Shown here piece by piece: positions 7,703-17,214 of a stretch of DNA of 64,000 bases (the stretch's first letter is position 1; the number at the start of each line of letters is the position of its first letter). Where the stretch lies: the NCBI GenBank assembly GCA_017556745.1, contig JAFYMF010000023.1:1-64000 (forward strand). Direction: 5' to 3'. Position numbers and translations under genes: made by a program. Origin of the DNA: Clostridia bacterium (GTDB lineage Bacteria > Bacillota > Clostridia > Oscillospirales > CAG-272). The notes beneath the pieces are model-generated. The model saw nothing but the letters and a program-made list of their open reading frames with translations, made no database searches and was not told the DNA's origin.

Positions 7703-8956
7703 GTGAACGCATATATCCCCAGCATTGTGGCAATGCTGATCTGTATAATTTTTTCCGCATACTTTTCTGCCACCGAGACAGCCTTTTCCTCTCTCAACAA
7801 GACCAGACTTAAGGTCATGGCAGAGAAGGGTAACAAGCGCGCAAAGCTTGCCTGTGATCTTTCGGAAAAATATGACAAGCTGATATCCACTATACTTATA
7901 GGTAATAACATTGTAAATATTGCTGTGTCATCTATCGGTACACTGCTGTTTGTGGCGCTTATCGGTAACATGGGTGCAACTGTTTCAACAGTGGTTATCA
8001 CTGTAGCAGTACTTATTTTCGGTGAGATAATCCCCAAGAGCTTAGCCAAGGACTTTCCCGAGGAGTTCGCTATGTTCTCATCTCCCATTATCCGTCTGAT
8101 CATGTTTTTGTTTGCCCCTCTCAATGTTATCTTCTCCGGACTGAAGAAGCTTGTAAGTAAGCTCTTTGGCTCAAAGCAGGACAACAAAATGTCCCAGGAG
8201 GAGCTGCTTATGTTTATTGAAGAGGTTGAGCAGGAGGGCAGCCTTGACGAAAGCGAGGGTGAGCTTATACGTAATGCCGTTGAGTTCGGTGATCTTACCG
8301 CTCAGGATATTCTCACTCACAGAGTTAACCTTGAGGCGGTCAATGTTAATTCTACCAAGGAAGAGGTTGCCGAGGCATTTACCGAGTCCCGCTACTCAAG
8401 ACTTTTGGTATACGAGGACAGCATCGACAAGATCGTGGGTGTTATCCATCAGAAGGACTTTTACTGCGGTACAGGAGTAACCGATAAACCCGTCACCGAA
8501 TACATGACTCCCCCTGTATTTATTGCTCCCACACAGAAGATAGACGATCTGCTTGAGACTCTTCAGAGAGCCAAGGCTCATATCGCGGTAGTTCTCGACG
8601 AATACGGCGGTACTCTCGGTATCGTTACAATGGAGGATATTCTCGAAGAGCTTGTGGGTGAGATATGGGATGAGCACGATGAGGTGGAGGAGCCTGTCGA
8701 GGAATTGGCAGAGGACACCTTCTCTGTTGACTGTACTATCTCTCTCGTTGATTTTTCTGACAGATTTGATCTTAAGATCGAGGCAGAGAGCGTATCTCTC
8801 GGCGGTTGGGTCACCGAGCAGGTAGAGCATATTCCCGAGGTGGGTGAATCCTTTGAATACGAGAATCTCCTGATTACCGTTACCGCAGCAGACGACCACA
8901 AGGTCGATACCGTCAAGGTGGAGATCCGCGAGCCTGCTCCGGTTGAGGAAGAATAA
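7703..8956 (+). CDS. CNNM/CorC-type membrane protein (hemolysin family)
   Basis: 417 residues from a GTG start with AAGGAG about nine bases upstream. The N-terminal DUF21/CNNM transmembrane domain (about 1-190) has the family pattern FSATETAFSSLNKTRLK and FGEIIPKSLAK. A CBS pair follows (about 200-320, with ILTHRVNLEAV and LDEYGGTLGIVTMEDILEELVGEI), then a CorC/HlyC C-terminal domain. The family is linked to magnesium or other divalent cation movement, usually export. Together with mgtE at 19696-21033 it makes cation homeostasis a theme here. Its leader suggests regulated transcription. Confidence 0.92.
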   Translation: MNAYIPSIVAMLICIIFSAYFSATETAFSSLNKTRLKVMAEKGNKRAKLACDLSEKYDKLISTILIGNNIVNIAVSSIGTLLFVALIGNMGATVSTVVITVAVLIFGEIIPKSLAKDFPEEFAMFSSPIIRLIMFLFAPLNVIFSGLKKLVSKLFGSKQDNKMSQEELLMFIEEVEQEGSLDESEGELIRNAVEFGDLTAQDILTHRVNLEAVNVNSTKEEVAEAFTESRYSRLLVYEDSIDKIVGVIHQKDFYCGTGVTDKPVTEYMTPPVFIAPTQKIDDLLETLQRAKAHIAVVLDEYGGTLGIVTMEDILEELVGEIWDEHDEVEEPVEELAEDTFSVDCTISLVDFSDRFDLKIEAESVSLGGWVTEQVEHIPEVGESFEYENLLITVTAADDHKVDTVKVEIREPAPVEEE

Positions 8957-8965
8957 ATATGAATA

Positions 8966-9005
8966 AAAAAGCCGTAAAGAGTCAGTTAACTTTTTACGGC
9001 TTTCT
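8966..9005. terminator. Bidirectional terminator between convergent genes
   Basis: Stem AAAGCCGTAAA...TTTACGGCTTT with A- and T-runs on either side, placed between the stops of the CNNM gene and the minus-strand glycosyltransferase. Confidence 0.85.
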
Positions 9006-9010
9006 TTGTA

Positions 9011-9994
9011 TTAACCTTTTATGCGGAATAACAGAGCGATGAGACGGTACATCTTCTTCTCAAGAAGACGGAACACCAGCCGCTTTGATCCCGGAATATT
9101 TTCGATATAGGGATTTTTTTTATAATCGGGAAAATTTTCTTTAAGATATCCTTTGAATTTTTTTAAGAGAGGATGCTTTGTGCTTGACCGTAACACTCTT
9201 ACAGAAGCGGCAATATATACGTGATCGATACACAGACGGCAAAGAATGTCTTTGTAGCCCTCGAAAAGACCGTTTTCCCGATACCATGAAAGAATATCCT
9301 CAAAGGCATCAATGATCTCACCGTTGCGGTCAATGTTTTCTGAGTGCATTATAGAGCCTGAACGCTGGAGATACTTGTAATATGCATTATTTACAGTCAG
9401 AATGCTTTTGGCTATGGCAAAGAGCTTTGATGTAGTTCTTATGTCCTCGTACCACACCTTTGAGGGAAAACGGATGCCGCTCTCAAAAAATAACTCTTTT
9501 TTCCATATGCGGCCGCAGGCGGTAGGCAGAGACAGAAGAAACCGTGGCTCGTCTGAGAGGCTGAACGGGGTGTCGGAGCAAAACACGTTTGACCCCACCG
9601 GGCTGAGCTTTCCGCTGTCCTCATCCTCAGAGACGATACCAAAGGAAATAATATCACAGCCGTGTTTTTTCGCGGTATCGATCAGTCTGTCAACCGCTTT
9701 GTCGGCAAGAGTATCATCACTGTCAAGGAACAGGAGGTATTCCCCCTCTGCCGCCTCAATACCGGTGTTTCTCGCACCTCCGAGGCCTGCGTTTTCCTGA
9801 TGGATGACCCTTACGTTGCTCGGATTTTCGGAGGACAGGGTATCACAAAGTGTGGGACTTATCCCGTCTGTTGAGCCGTCGTCTATCAGAATGATCTCAT
9901 ATTCGTTCTGATTTTTTGAGGTGAGAACCGATGAGACACACTGCCTTAGGTATTCGGCGGTATTATATACCGGGATTATTACACTTATCTTCAT
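9011..9994 (-). CDS. GT2-family glycosyltransferase
   Basis: 327 residues. A GT-A fold is shown by the N-terminal KISVIIPVYNTAEYL, the nucleotide-binding IDDGSTD (37-43), LGGARNTGIE and the metal-binding DSD (91-93) in LFLDSDDT. WYEDIRTT in mid-protein is the usual acceptor-side acidic motif. The C-terminus is basic and helical and may contact the membrane. It is last in a three-gene minus-strand unit with a polymerase/ligase-like protein and a GT4 enzyme, so it probably adds a sugar to a lipid-linked surface polysaccharide. Donor and acceptor are unknown. Confidence 0.9.
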   Translation of the reverse strand: MKISVIIPVYNTAEYLRQCVSSVLTSKNQNEYEIILIDDGSTDGISPTLCDTLSSENPSNVRVIHQENAGLGGARNTGIEAAEGEYLLFLDSDDTLADKAVDRLIDTAKKHGCDIISFGIVSEDEDSGKLSPVGSNVFCSDTPFSLSDEPRFLLSLPTACGRIWKKELFFESGIRFPSKVWYEDIRTTSKLFAIAKSILTVNNAYYKYLQRSGSIMHSENIDRNGEIIDAFEDILSWYRENGLFEGYKDILCRLCIDHVYIAASVRVLRSSTKHPLLKKFKGYLKENFPDYKKNPYIENIPGSKRLVFRLLEKKMYRLIALLFRIKG

Positions 9995-10022
9995 ACTGCG
10001 GACAGTTACCTTTCCTGTGTGA

Positions 10023-11537
10023 TTATTTTTCTGTCTTCTCCGGAAGTGAGGAGTATTTTCGTATATATATCAGGTAGTATATTACCGCAAGAACCACCGA
10101 CAGATATACCGATGCGTTGGGACGGCGGAGAACACCTGCGGTATTGTAGATGTGGACAAGGCAGGTGAGAAAAGCAATGCCGTACGCCACCGCTTCTATA
10201 GTAAAATATTTCCTGAAGTCCTTTATCAGTGCCTTGATGATTATCAGCACAAAATACCCCATAAAGGCTATATACCCTATAAACCCTGCTCTGCCGTAAA
10301 GAAAATATATTCCGTGAAAGTCATTTTCAACGTCATATATGGTTCCATCAAAGGTAAATCTTGACAGCTCTACTCCAAACCAACGGGTGCTCTCGGGAGA
10401 ATCCTCCATAAGCATTTGGGCGAACATGAGCTTTTTGGGACGGGTTGAGGCAAATTTTCTTACGTCAATGGTATAATCATACATCTCCATTGTCTTTTCG
10501 GCACCAAAGCGCTTGACAAAGTCACCGACATGCCTTTCATATATGGGGGTAAGACTGGCTATAAGTCTCTCTTTTTCGTCCTCTGTTATATTGTTTTCTT
10601 TGTCTTGAGGATCATCTCCGCTGTCCGCAGAGTCACTACTATCGAGTACCTTACCTATAAGATCGTTTATATCCTCTCGCTTGTCGGAAAGCTCTGCATT
10701 GATGATATTCTGACGGTCTGTCTGAACCTGATCGCTGAGATTCAGATGCTTTATTGTAGGCGAGACAGGGAGAAGAGCTATAAATATTACTGAAAATCCA
10801 AGAAGTACCGCACCGTAATACCATGACTTGCGCTCAAGGAGTATGATCATCAGTCCCATACCAAGAGTCAGCGCAACAAGACCGAGATAAGCAAGACGTG
10901 TTGCAAACATAAACATTGAGAGACAGCACATCAGGGCACATACGGTAAATGAAATAATATTGCGCTTTTTATGCCTGAATTGCCAAAGAAGCAAAATGGG
11001 GGAAAGAACGCAAAGGCTGGAGCTCTGTGAATTGGTATTGTTAAACCACCCCAGTATTCCCGCGCCGTCACTGTAGGTATGAGGGTCTGTCCCGGTGACG
11101 GTACTGATGATCTCAATAGCAAAAATAAACAGGAGAGCGAAGCACGCACCGAGCTGTATCATTTCATACGACTTTTCACTATGCTTCAAAAAGGTAATAA
11201 GAGATATAACCAGAAGGGGAGTCTGTATGACTCTTATATAGTTTGTAAAGTCGCCTACAGGATCGGCAAAACCGACCTGTATGCAGGCAAACAGATGCCC
11301 TAAGTATATCAGTGCCATTACTCCGAGAATGACGATATACGTTCTCTTCTTTTTTGTTAAGATAAACGCGCATAAGATAGTAGCGGCAAGAACTGCCATT
11401 CTCAAAAGAAGAGTAGGCGCGTTGGAAATTCCGAACTCGGAGAGCCAGAATGATATTACATCCATTACCGGCTGTATCATTATCAGGAGCGCGGCGATAA
11501 TATGCGATTTTTCCGATATCCTTTCGGTGAGCTTCAT
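10023..11537 (-). CDS. O-antigen ligase/polymerase-like multi-spanning protein
   Basis: 504 residues with about 11 hydrophobic helices. A large hydrophilic loop (about 255-385), rich in Asp and Lys (SDSADSGDDPQDKENN), divides the helices as in Wzy polymerases and WaaL ligases. Near the C-terminus the sequence FHGIYFLYGRAGFIGY fits the conserved H-N/G-x-Y segment of that superfamily. AAAGGA precedes the ATG. Flanked by two glycosyltransferases, it probably polymerises or transfers the repeat unit they build. Confidence 0.8.
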   Translation of the reverse strand: MKLTERISEKSHIIAALLIMIQPVMDVISFWLSEFGISNAPTLLLRMAVLAATILCAFILTKKKRTYIVILGVMALIYLGHLFACIQVGFADPVGDFTNYIRVIQTPLLVISLITFLKHSEKSYEMIQLGACFALLFIFAIEIISTVTGTDPHTYSDGAGILGWFNNTNSQSSSLCVLSPILLLWQFRHKKRNIISFTVCALMCCLSMFMFATRLAYLGLVALTLGMGLMIILLERKSWYYGAVLLGFSVIFIALLPVSPTIKHLNLSDQVQTDRQNIINAELSDKREDINDLIGKVLDSSDSADSGDDPQDKENNITEDEKERLIASLTPIYERHVGDFVKRFGAEKTMEMYDYTIDVRKFASTRPKKLMFAQMLMEDSPESTRWFGVELSRFTFDGTIYDVENDFHGIYFLYGRAGFIGYIAFMGYFVLIIIKALIKDFRKYFTIEAVAYGIAFLTCLVHIYNTAGVLRRPNASVYLSVVLAVIYYLIYIRKYSSLPEKTEK

Positions 11538-11576
11538 ATATTGATCCTTTCAGTTAAATACGCTTGTGGTTATCGA

Positions 11577-12707
11577 TTACAGTATATTCTGCCACAACGG
11601 CAGAATATTATCTTGGGTATAGCTGTAGGACATCTCCTTTGCTTTGCCACCGAGCTTAGCGAGAAGTTCTCTGTTGCGTAGAACAGACACCGCCATATTA
11701 GCCATACCATCTTCATCTCCATACGGAACAAGATATCCGTTTTCTCCCTCTGTTATTATTGCTCCGGGGCCTACAGGTACGTCGTAAGAGATAAGCGGAA
11801 GTCCCACTGATGATGCTTCAAGCAACACCATTGGAAAACACTCGGTGTGGGAGGTCATAAGATACAGATCTGCACCAAGCATATATTCTTTTACCTCGTC
11901 TGCAGATACCATTCCGGTAATAGTTACCTTACTATCAAGACCAAGGGAGGAGATCTCCTGCCGGAGGGTATCCTCTTCTTCTCCGCCACCTACGATAGTA
12001 AGGGTGGCCTCGGGAATGCTTTTTGATATTTTTTCGAAAACACGTATAAGTGACGAAAAATTCTTGACAGGGTGTAGTCTGCCGACAGAAATTATCTTGT
12101 ATCCGCCAAGGGGGGCAGTTTCCTCTGGGACAGAGTCAAGTATGTTCGGTATCTCTGTTATTTCTATGCGGCGGTTATCACCAAGCCAGCCTGAGAAATT
12201 CTCCCTTGACCCGGGACACAGTACCACAAGTCTGTCTATCTTTTTAAATGCTTTCTTTGTCCGCTCTATGTATTTTTCACTGTCGTCGTGTAGATGCTCC
12301 TGAGTAATAGTACTGACCGTCGAGGGGGCGTGTTTTGAGAGCAGCTCGGCAAACTCTACTCTTGTTGACAGCACCGAGTTCGAATCAAGAGATTTTATTG
12401 CCTTTATCATAAGATGCTTTTTCAGGTAAAGTATCTTACATGCCTTAAAGCCTTCTTTGAGTATTCTGAGCGGATTTTTGCTATTTACCGCGGCTTTAAA
12501 TTCATCTCGGTTGGGCGCATCGTCAATAAGATATCTTACCGATATACGCGGGTCAATAGGGTAAGCCGGCGGCATTCCCATACTGTATACCGATATTATT
12601 TCAACTGCGTAGTGTTCACTGAAGCAGTTGGCCAGATTGACGGTTTGCTTTTCTATTCCGCCGTGCTGAAGATGCAGCAGCAATATCGTTATCTTTTTCA
12701 TGATCAT
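11577..12707 (-). CDS. GT4-family glycosyltransferase
   Basis: 376 residues, GT-B fold. The N-terminus has ITILLLHLQHGGIEKQTVNLA, the glycine-rich acceptor loop of GT4 enzymes. The C-terminal domain has ISVGRLHPVKNF, then the donor-binding E-x7-E variant in TECFPMVLLEASSVGLPLISYDV (second acidic residue near 297). A second ATG two codons later is an alternative start; neither has a strong ribosome site. First gene of the surface-polysaccharide unit. Confidence 0.9.
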   Translation of the reverse strand: MIMKKITILLLHLQHGGIEKQTVNLANCFSEHYAVEIISVYSMGMPPAYPIDPRISVRYLIDDAPNRDEFKAAVNSKNPLRILKEGFKACKILYLKKHLMIKAIKSLDSNSVLSTRVEFAELLSKHAPSTVSTITQEHLHDDSEKYIERTKKAFKKIDRLVVLCPGSRENFSGWLGDNRRIEITEIPNILDSVPEETAPLGGYKIISVGRLHPVKNFSSLIRVFEKISKSIPEATLTIVGGGEEEDTLRQEISSLGLDSKVTITGMVSADEVKEYMLGADLYLMTSHTECFPMVLLEASSVGLPLISYDVPVGPGAIITEGENGYLVPYGDEDGMANMAVSVLRNRELLAKLGGKAKEMSYSYTQDNILPLWQNIL

Positions 12708-12762
12708 ACCATTTAAAATTTAATAAAAATACAGAGGCAACATCCCCCATAATATTAACATA

Positions 12763-12791
12763 ATTATACTCTATAACGCAGAATAAATCAA
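12763..12791 (-). promoter_or_regulatory. Promoter of the surface-polysaccharide unit
   Basis: On the minus strand TTGATT (12786-12791), 17-base spacer, TATAAT (12763-12768), 56 bases before the GT4 start. Confidence 0.6.
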
Positions 12792-12845
12792 TAATTGACG
12801 GAAAAACAGTTTATTCCAAGAACGGATATGCTTACTTGACTGTAC

Positions 12846-12885
12846 AAAAAGATCCCGATCTTACCAAATAAGATCGGGATCTTTT
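12846..12885 (-). terminator. Terminator after the tandem oxidoreductase genes
   Basis: Perfect 17-bp stem AAAAGATCCCGATCTTA/TAAGATCGGGATCTTTT with a five-base loop, just below the stop at 12896 on the minus strand. Confidence 0.85.
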
Positions 12886-12895
12886 GTAATCTGAA

Positions 12896-14158
12896 TTACT
12901 TGTTAAGAGTCTCGAAGTAACGCTTCATCTGCTCCTCGGTAGGAGTGTAATCATTATTGGAGCAGCAGGGAAGAGTGGGCTTAGTGCCGTCAGCACCGTA
13001 GAAGGGAGAGAGACGGTCGTTCTCATACTTAGCGCAGTCATCTGCGTTTCTAAAATCGGGAATGTCGTAGGGAACACCCTTCTCAAGCATGGATCTGAAG
13101 CCGAGAATAGCTACAGAGGACATGGTGGTAGCAGCATAAATATCAAAGGGATGCTCGGGCTGTCTGTTTTCTCTTATGCAGTCGTGGAACATTCTTGCGG
13201 TGATATAGTCGCCGCCTCCGTGACCGCTTTCCTTGATGATTGCTTCGTCCTTATCGTTCCAGGAAGGCTCGTAGAAGTTGATCTCTTCTCTGCCCTCGGG
13301 AATATTCCAGTCATTGTATCTGAGCATTACCTTCTCGGTACCGCGAACATTCTCGATCTGACCCTTGGTACCGCAAACACGGTAGGAGTTACCGTGTGCA
13401 CCGAATCTGCCCCAACCGGTAAATCTGAAAACAGAATCGTCATCGTTGAGGGTGGTTATGATAGCGGAGTTATCTGCCTGATGGCTTGCGTTTGCAATAT
13501 CCTCATCGTAAGGACAGTAAATGGGAAGTGCGGTTACTCTCTTCGGAGTAGCACCGGTAGCTGCCATTATCGGACCGAGGGAGTGAGTGAGGTAATAGGT
13601 AGCACCGAGGTAATGACGCCAGTGCTCAGGGAAATACTGATATATCTTGATGAACCAGTAGTCAGCAGGGGAAACGGGATGGTTATACTCACCCTCAGCA
13701 TAAAGGATCTTACCGAGAGTACCACCCTCGCAGATTCTCTTGATCTCGCGGTTAAAGCACATCTGGGGGTAGTTTTCAGCGAGGAAATATACAGCGTTGC
13801 TCTTTTCAAATGCGCGAACGAGCTCAATACCCTCTGCCATAGTACCGTTACTGAGACACTCGGAGAATACGTGGATGCCGCGCTCAAGACACTTGATTGC
13901 GTAAGGAGCATGCTCGTGGAAGTAGTTTGCAAGAACTACTGCATCCATATCGTGCTCAATAAATTTGTCAAAATCGTCATATACGGCAAAATCATTCTCA
14001 TCAACGATCTTGTCCTTGATAAGACGCTTTGCACCGTCTTCTCTGCGCTTTTCGCTAAAATCACAGAGAGCAACAACATTTGCACCTGCAGCCTTCTGGT
14101 CGTACGCAAGGTCAGCACCGCGGCCTGCGCCGAAAATACCTACTCTGATAGGTTTCAT
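12896..14158 (-). CDS. Gfo/Idh/MocA-fold protein with GH109-like motifs, copy 1
   Basis: 420 residues. The N-terminal Rossmann domain starts with VGIFGAGRGADLAYDQ. The second half carries motifs I associate with the NAD-dependent glycosidase family GH109: LAENYPQM, YAEGEYNHP, YYLTHSLGPIM and SGHGGGDYITARMF, ending YDIPDF. The EKP motif of ordinary sugar dehydrogenases reads ECLS, so the catalytic lysine is absent. AGGAGG precedes the ATG. It is very similar to the next two genes and is probably co-transcribed with copy 2. It could be an unusual dehydrogenase or an NAD-dependent glycosidase. Confidence 0.85.
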   Translation of the reverse strand: MKPIRVGIFGAGRGADLAYDQKAAGANVVALCDFSEKRREDGAKRLIKDKIVDENDFAVYDDFDKFIEHDMDAVVLANYFHEHAPYAIKCLERGIHVFSECLSNGTMAEGIELVRAFEKSNAVYFLAENYPQMCFNREIKRICEGGTLGKILYAEGEYNHPVSPADYWFIKIYQYFPEHWRHYLGATYYLTHSLGPIMAATGATPKRVTALPIYCPYDEDIANASHQADNSAIITTLNDDDSVFRFTGWGRFGAHGNSYRVCGTKGQIENVRGTEKVMLRYNDWNIPEGREEINFYEPSWNDKDEAIIKESGHGGGDYITARMFHDCIRENRQPEHPFDIYAATTMSSVAILGFRSMLEKGVPYDIPDFRNADDCAKYENDRLSPFYGADGTKPTLPCCSNNDYTPTEEQMKRYFETLNK

Positions 14159-14237
14159 AATAAAATCCTCCTAAGACATAAGAATTAGAATATAACAAAA
14201 CTTTAAGTTATATAAACTGAATTGAACCGGGTTTCTC

Positions 14238-15503
14238 TTATAGTTCCTTTATTACCTCATCATAGAGCTTAAGCTGAGTTTCTGTAGGAACATAATCGGG
14301 GTGAGAACAACAGGGAAGTGTGGGTTCAGAACCGTCAGAGCCATAGAAGGGAGTGAGACGGTCGTTTTCCCACTTAGTACGCTCCTCCTCGTTTCTGAGG
14401 TCGGGAATATCGTAAGGAACACCTCTCTCAAGCATAGACCTGAAACCGAGAATAGCCACAGATGACATATTTATCGCCGCATAAATATTAAAGGGATGCG
14501 CGGGTTGCTTTCCGCTTCTTATGCAGTCGTGGAACATTCTTGCGGTAAGATAATCGGCACCGCCGTGTCCGCTCCTTATGATCTTGTCTTCATCAGAATC
14601 GTCCCAGGAGGGCTCGTAAAAATTGATCTCTTCTTTACCCTCGGGAATATTCCAGTCGTTGTATCTGAGCATTACCTTCTCGGTACCGCGCACGTTTTCT
14701 ATCTGTCCCTTGGTACCGCAAACGCGGTAGGAAACTCCGTGGGCACCGTACTTTGAACAGGCGGAAAATTTAAATACCGAACCGTCATCATTAAGAGTCG
14801 TTATGATGGCGGATGCATCGCCAACGTATGAAGCATTTGCAAAATCATCGTAATTAGGTGCATATACAGGGAGAGCGGTTACTCTCTTTGGGGTAGCACC
14901 GGTAGCCGCCATTATGGGGCCGATGGAGTGAGTTATATAATAGGTCTGTGCGTTGAAGTTACGCCAGTGATGACGGAAGTATCTGCACCAACGCTGAAAA
15001 TCAGTGTCTGCAGGGTCTACGGGATGATTGTATTCTCCCTCGGCATAAAGGAGCTTTCCCAGAGTACCGCCCTCGCAGATCCGCTTTATCTCACGGTTTG
15101 AGCACATCTGAGGGTAGTTTTCAGCGAGGAAATATACAGCATTACTCTTTTCAAAAGCACGAATAAGCTCAATACCCTCGGCCATAGTACCGTTACTGAT
15201 ACACTCGGAGAACACGTGGATTCCGCGCTCAAGGCATTTGATCGCGTATGGAGCATGCTCGTGGAAGTAGTTTGCAAGAACTACCGCGTCCATATCGTGC
15301 TCAATAAATTTGTCGAAATCGTCATATACGGCAAAATCGTTCTTATCGGCGATTTTTGCTTCAATAAGACGGCTGCGAGCCGCCTCTCTTCGGTTTTCGT
15401 TAAAATCGCAGAGAGCAACTATCTTTGCGCCTGCTTCTTTTTGATCATGTGCAAGGTCCGCGCCGCGGCCTGCTCCGAAAATTCCTACTCTGATAGTTTT
15501 CAT
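14238..15503 (-). CDS. Gfo/Idh/MocA-fold protein with GH109-like motifs, copy 2
   Basis: About 421 residues, close paralogue of copies 1 and 3 along its whole length, with the same GAGRGADLAHDQ start, ECISNGTM in place of EKP, EGEYNHPV, YYITHSIGPIM and HGGADYLTARMF. It differs mainly in the 190-240 and C-terminal regions. The start at 15503 matches the paralogues' MKxIRVG; twelve upstream codons are excluded. The ribosome site is weaker (GGTGAT). It has its own promoter at 15627-15655 and runs on towards copy 1 across 79 bases without a clear terminator. Confidence 0.85.
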   Translation of the reverse strand: MKTIRVGIFGAGRGADLAHDQKEAGAKIVALCDFNENRREAARSRLIEAKIADKNDFAVYDDFDKFIEHDMDAVVLANYFHEHAPYAIKCLERGIHVFSECISNGTMAEGIELIRAFEKSNAVYFLAENYPQMCSNREIKRICEGGTLGKLLYAEGEYNHPVDPADTDFQRWCRYFRHHWRNFNAQTYYITHSIGPIMAATGATPKRVTALPVYAPNYDDFANASYVGDASAIITTLNDDGSVFKFSACSKYGAHGVSYRVCGTKGQIENVRGTEKVMLRYNDWNIPEGKEEINFYEPSWDDSDEDKIIRSGHGGADYLTARMFHDCIRSGKQPAHPFNIYAAINMSSVAILGFRSMLERGVPYDIPDLRNEEERTKWENDRLTPFYGSDGSEPTLPCCSHPDYVPTETQLKLYDEVIKEL

Positions 15504-15626
15504 AATCAAATCACCATTTTTATGCAAGTTGTAAAACAAAGATCCGGGCTGAATAGTTTAAAAAACGTTATAACAGAATCGCAGGACATCGGTCAATAAA
15601 TACCGGTAATAACCCCTATACAGTAA

Positions 15627-15655
15627 ATTATAACGGATAAAAAAGAATTTGTAAA
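15627..15655 (-). promoter_or_regulatory. Promoter of copies 2 and 1
   Basis: Minus-strand TTTACA (15650-15655), 17-base spacer, TATAAT (15627-15632). The sequence TATTTACAAATTC around the -35 is shared with the promoter of copy 3. Confidence 0.6.
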
Positions 15656-15706
15656 TAGTTTTATATAGAATAATGTTTGTAAACAATTTAAAACCCAAAA
15701 TAAAAT

Positions 15707-15754
15707 AAAGAACTCCGTTTCCTGCGGCAGTTGCATCGGAGCCGGAGTTCTTTT
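15707..15754 (-). terminator. Terminator after copy 3
   Basis: Stem AAAGAACTCCG/CGGAGTTCTTT around a 25-base loop, followed on the minus strand by a T-rich run; it separates copy 3 from copy 2. Confidence 0.75.
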
Positions 15755-15764
15755 ATCTGATATT

Positions 15765-17027
15765 TTAATCCTTTATAATATTACGGTAAAGTTCAAGCTG
15801 ATGTTCAGAGGGCTTGTAATCGGGACGGGAACAGCAGGGGAGAGTAGGCGCTGAGCCGTCGGGACCGTAGAAGGGAGAGAGTCGGTCATTTTCCCACTTT
15901 ACGCGATCCTCTTCACGGTGGAAGTCGGGAATATCGTAGGGAACACCTTTCTCAAGCATTGATCTGAAACCGAGAATTGCCACAGATGACATGGTAACGG
16001 CAGAATGAAGATCGTATGGGTGGAGGGGCTGCTTGTTTTCTCTTACGCAGTTAAGGAACATTCTTGCTACGGGATAATCGGCACCGCCGTGGCCGCTCTT
16101 AATGATCTTGTCTTCATCAAAATCATTCCATGAAGGCTCATAGAAGTTTATTTCTTCTTTACCCTCGGGAATATTCCAGTCGTTGTATCTGAGCATTATC
16201 TTGTCAGTTCCGCGTACGTTTTCGATCTGACCCTTTGTACCGCAAATACGGTAAGAGTTACCGTGAGCACCGAACTTTGAGCATCCGACAAACTTGAATA
16301 CCGAATCATCGTCGTTAAGGGTTGTAATAATAGCGGAGTTGTCACCAACGTAGCATGCATTGGGGTAATCCTCTTCATATGGAGAAAAGATCGGAAGTGC
16401 GATAACCCTTTTCGGTGTTGCACCGGAGGCTGCCATAAGGGGTGCGAGAGAGTGTGTTACGTAATAGGTAGCTCCGCTGAAATGACGCCAGTGTTTTTCA
16501 AAATATCTGTATCTGCGAATGAAATCTACATCTGCCGCTCCGGTCGGATGGTTGTATTCACCCTCGGCATAAAGGATCTTTCCGAGAGACCCGCCGTCAC
16601 AAATTTTCTTCATCTCGCGATTGAAAATCATCTGTGGGTAGTTTTCCGCCAGCATGAATATAGAGGTGCTCTTTTCGTGAGCACGGATAAGCTCAACACC
16701 CTCAGCCATAGTACTGTTACTGATACACTCTGTAAGAACGTGTATACCGCGCTCAAAGCACTTAATAATGTACGGTGCGTGCTCGTTAAAATAATTTGCT
16801 ATAACTACTGCATCTAAACCGTGATCGAGGAACTTGTCAAAATCCTCGTAAGCGGTAAAATCGTTTTCGTCAATTACCTTGTCCTTTGCCAGACGTCTGA
16901 CAGCATCTTCTCTGCGGCCTTTATGGAAATCGCAAAGGGCAACTATCTTACCGCCTGCCATGTGCTGGTCATAGGAAATGTCGGCACCGCGGCCTGCGCC
17001 GAAGATACCTACTCTAATCTCTTTCAT
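15765..17027 (-). CDS. Gfo/Idh/MocA-fold protein with GH109-like motifs, copy 3
   Basis: 420 residues, the most diverged of the three tandem copies but with identical architecture: VGIFGAGRGADISYDQ, ECISNSTM in place of EKP, AEGEYNHPT, YYVTHSLAPLM, SGHGGADYPVARMF, YDIPDF and the terminal PTLPCCS. A strong AAGGAGG precedes the ATG. It has its own promoter (17091-17118) and terminator (15707-15754), so it is transcribed separately from copies 2 and 1. No signal peptide, so it acts in the cytoplasm on imported sugars or glycosides. Confidence 0.85.
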   Translation of the reverse strand: MKEIRVGIFGAGRGADISYDQHMAGGKIVALCDFHKGRREDAVRRLAKDKVIDENDFTAYEDFDKFLDHGLDAVVIANYFNEHAPYIIKCFERGIHVLTECISNSTMAEGVELIRAHEKSTSIFMLAENYPQMIFNREMKKICDGGSLGKILYAEGEYNHPTGAADVDFIRRYRYFEKHWRHFSGATYYVTHSLAPLMAASGATPKRVIALPIFSPYEEDYPNACYVGDNSAIITTLNDDDSVFKFVGCSKFGAHGNSYRICGTKGQIENVRGTDKIMLRYNDWNIPEGKEEINFYEPSWNDFDEDKIIKSGHGGADYPVARMFLNCVRENKQPLHPYDLHSAVTMSSVAILGFRSMLEKGVPYDIPDFHREEDRVKWENDRLSPFYGPDGSAPTLPCCSRPDYKPSEHQLELYRNIIKD

Positions 17028-17090
17028 AGGATGATCCTCCTTGGACTGGACTTATGTTAGCCAAACTGACAGTTCGGCTTCTCTGTTGCC

Positions 17091-17118
17091 ATTATAACAG
17101 AAAATACGAATTTGTAAA
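17091..17118 (-). promoter_or_regulatory. Promoter of copy 3
   Basis: Minus-strand TTTACA (17113-17118), 16-base spacer, TATAAT (17091-17096), with the TATTTACAAATTC context seen before copy 2. Confidence 0.6.
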
Positions 17119-17157
17119 TACATTATCTGAAATTATTATATAAAAATTCCAAAAAAA

Positions 17158-17201
17158 GAATTCCGTTTTCATTGCAATTTCGGCAGATGAAAACGGAATT
17201 C
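17158..17201 (-). terminator. Terminator of the XRE regulator gene
   Basis: 15-bp stem GAATTCCGTTTTCAT/ATGAAAACGGAATTC followed on the minus strand by seven T. Confidence 0.85.
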
Positions 17202-17214
17202 AAAAACACCTTTG

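Noticed and set aside
13151-14188. 345-residue open frame opposite the first GH109-like gene
   Set aside because: It mirrors a conserved gene, and similar antisense frames occur at the same place in the paralogues, as expected from shared codon use.
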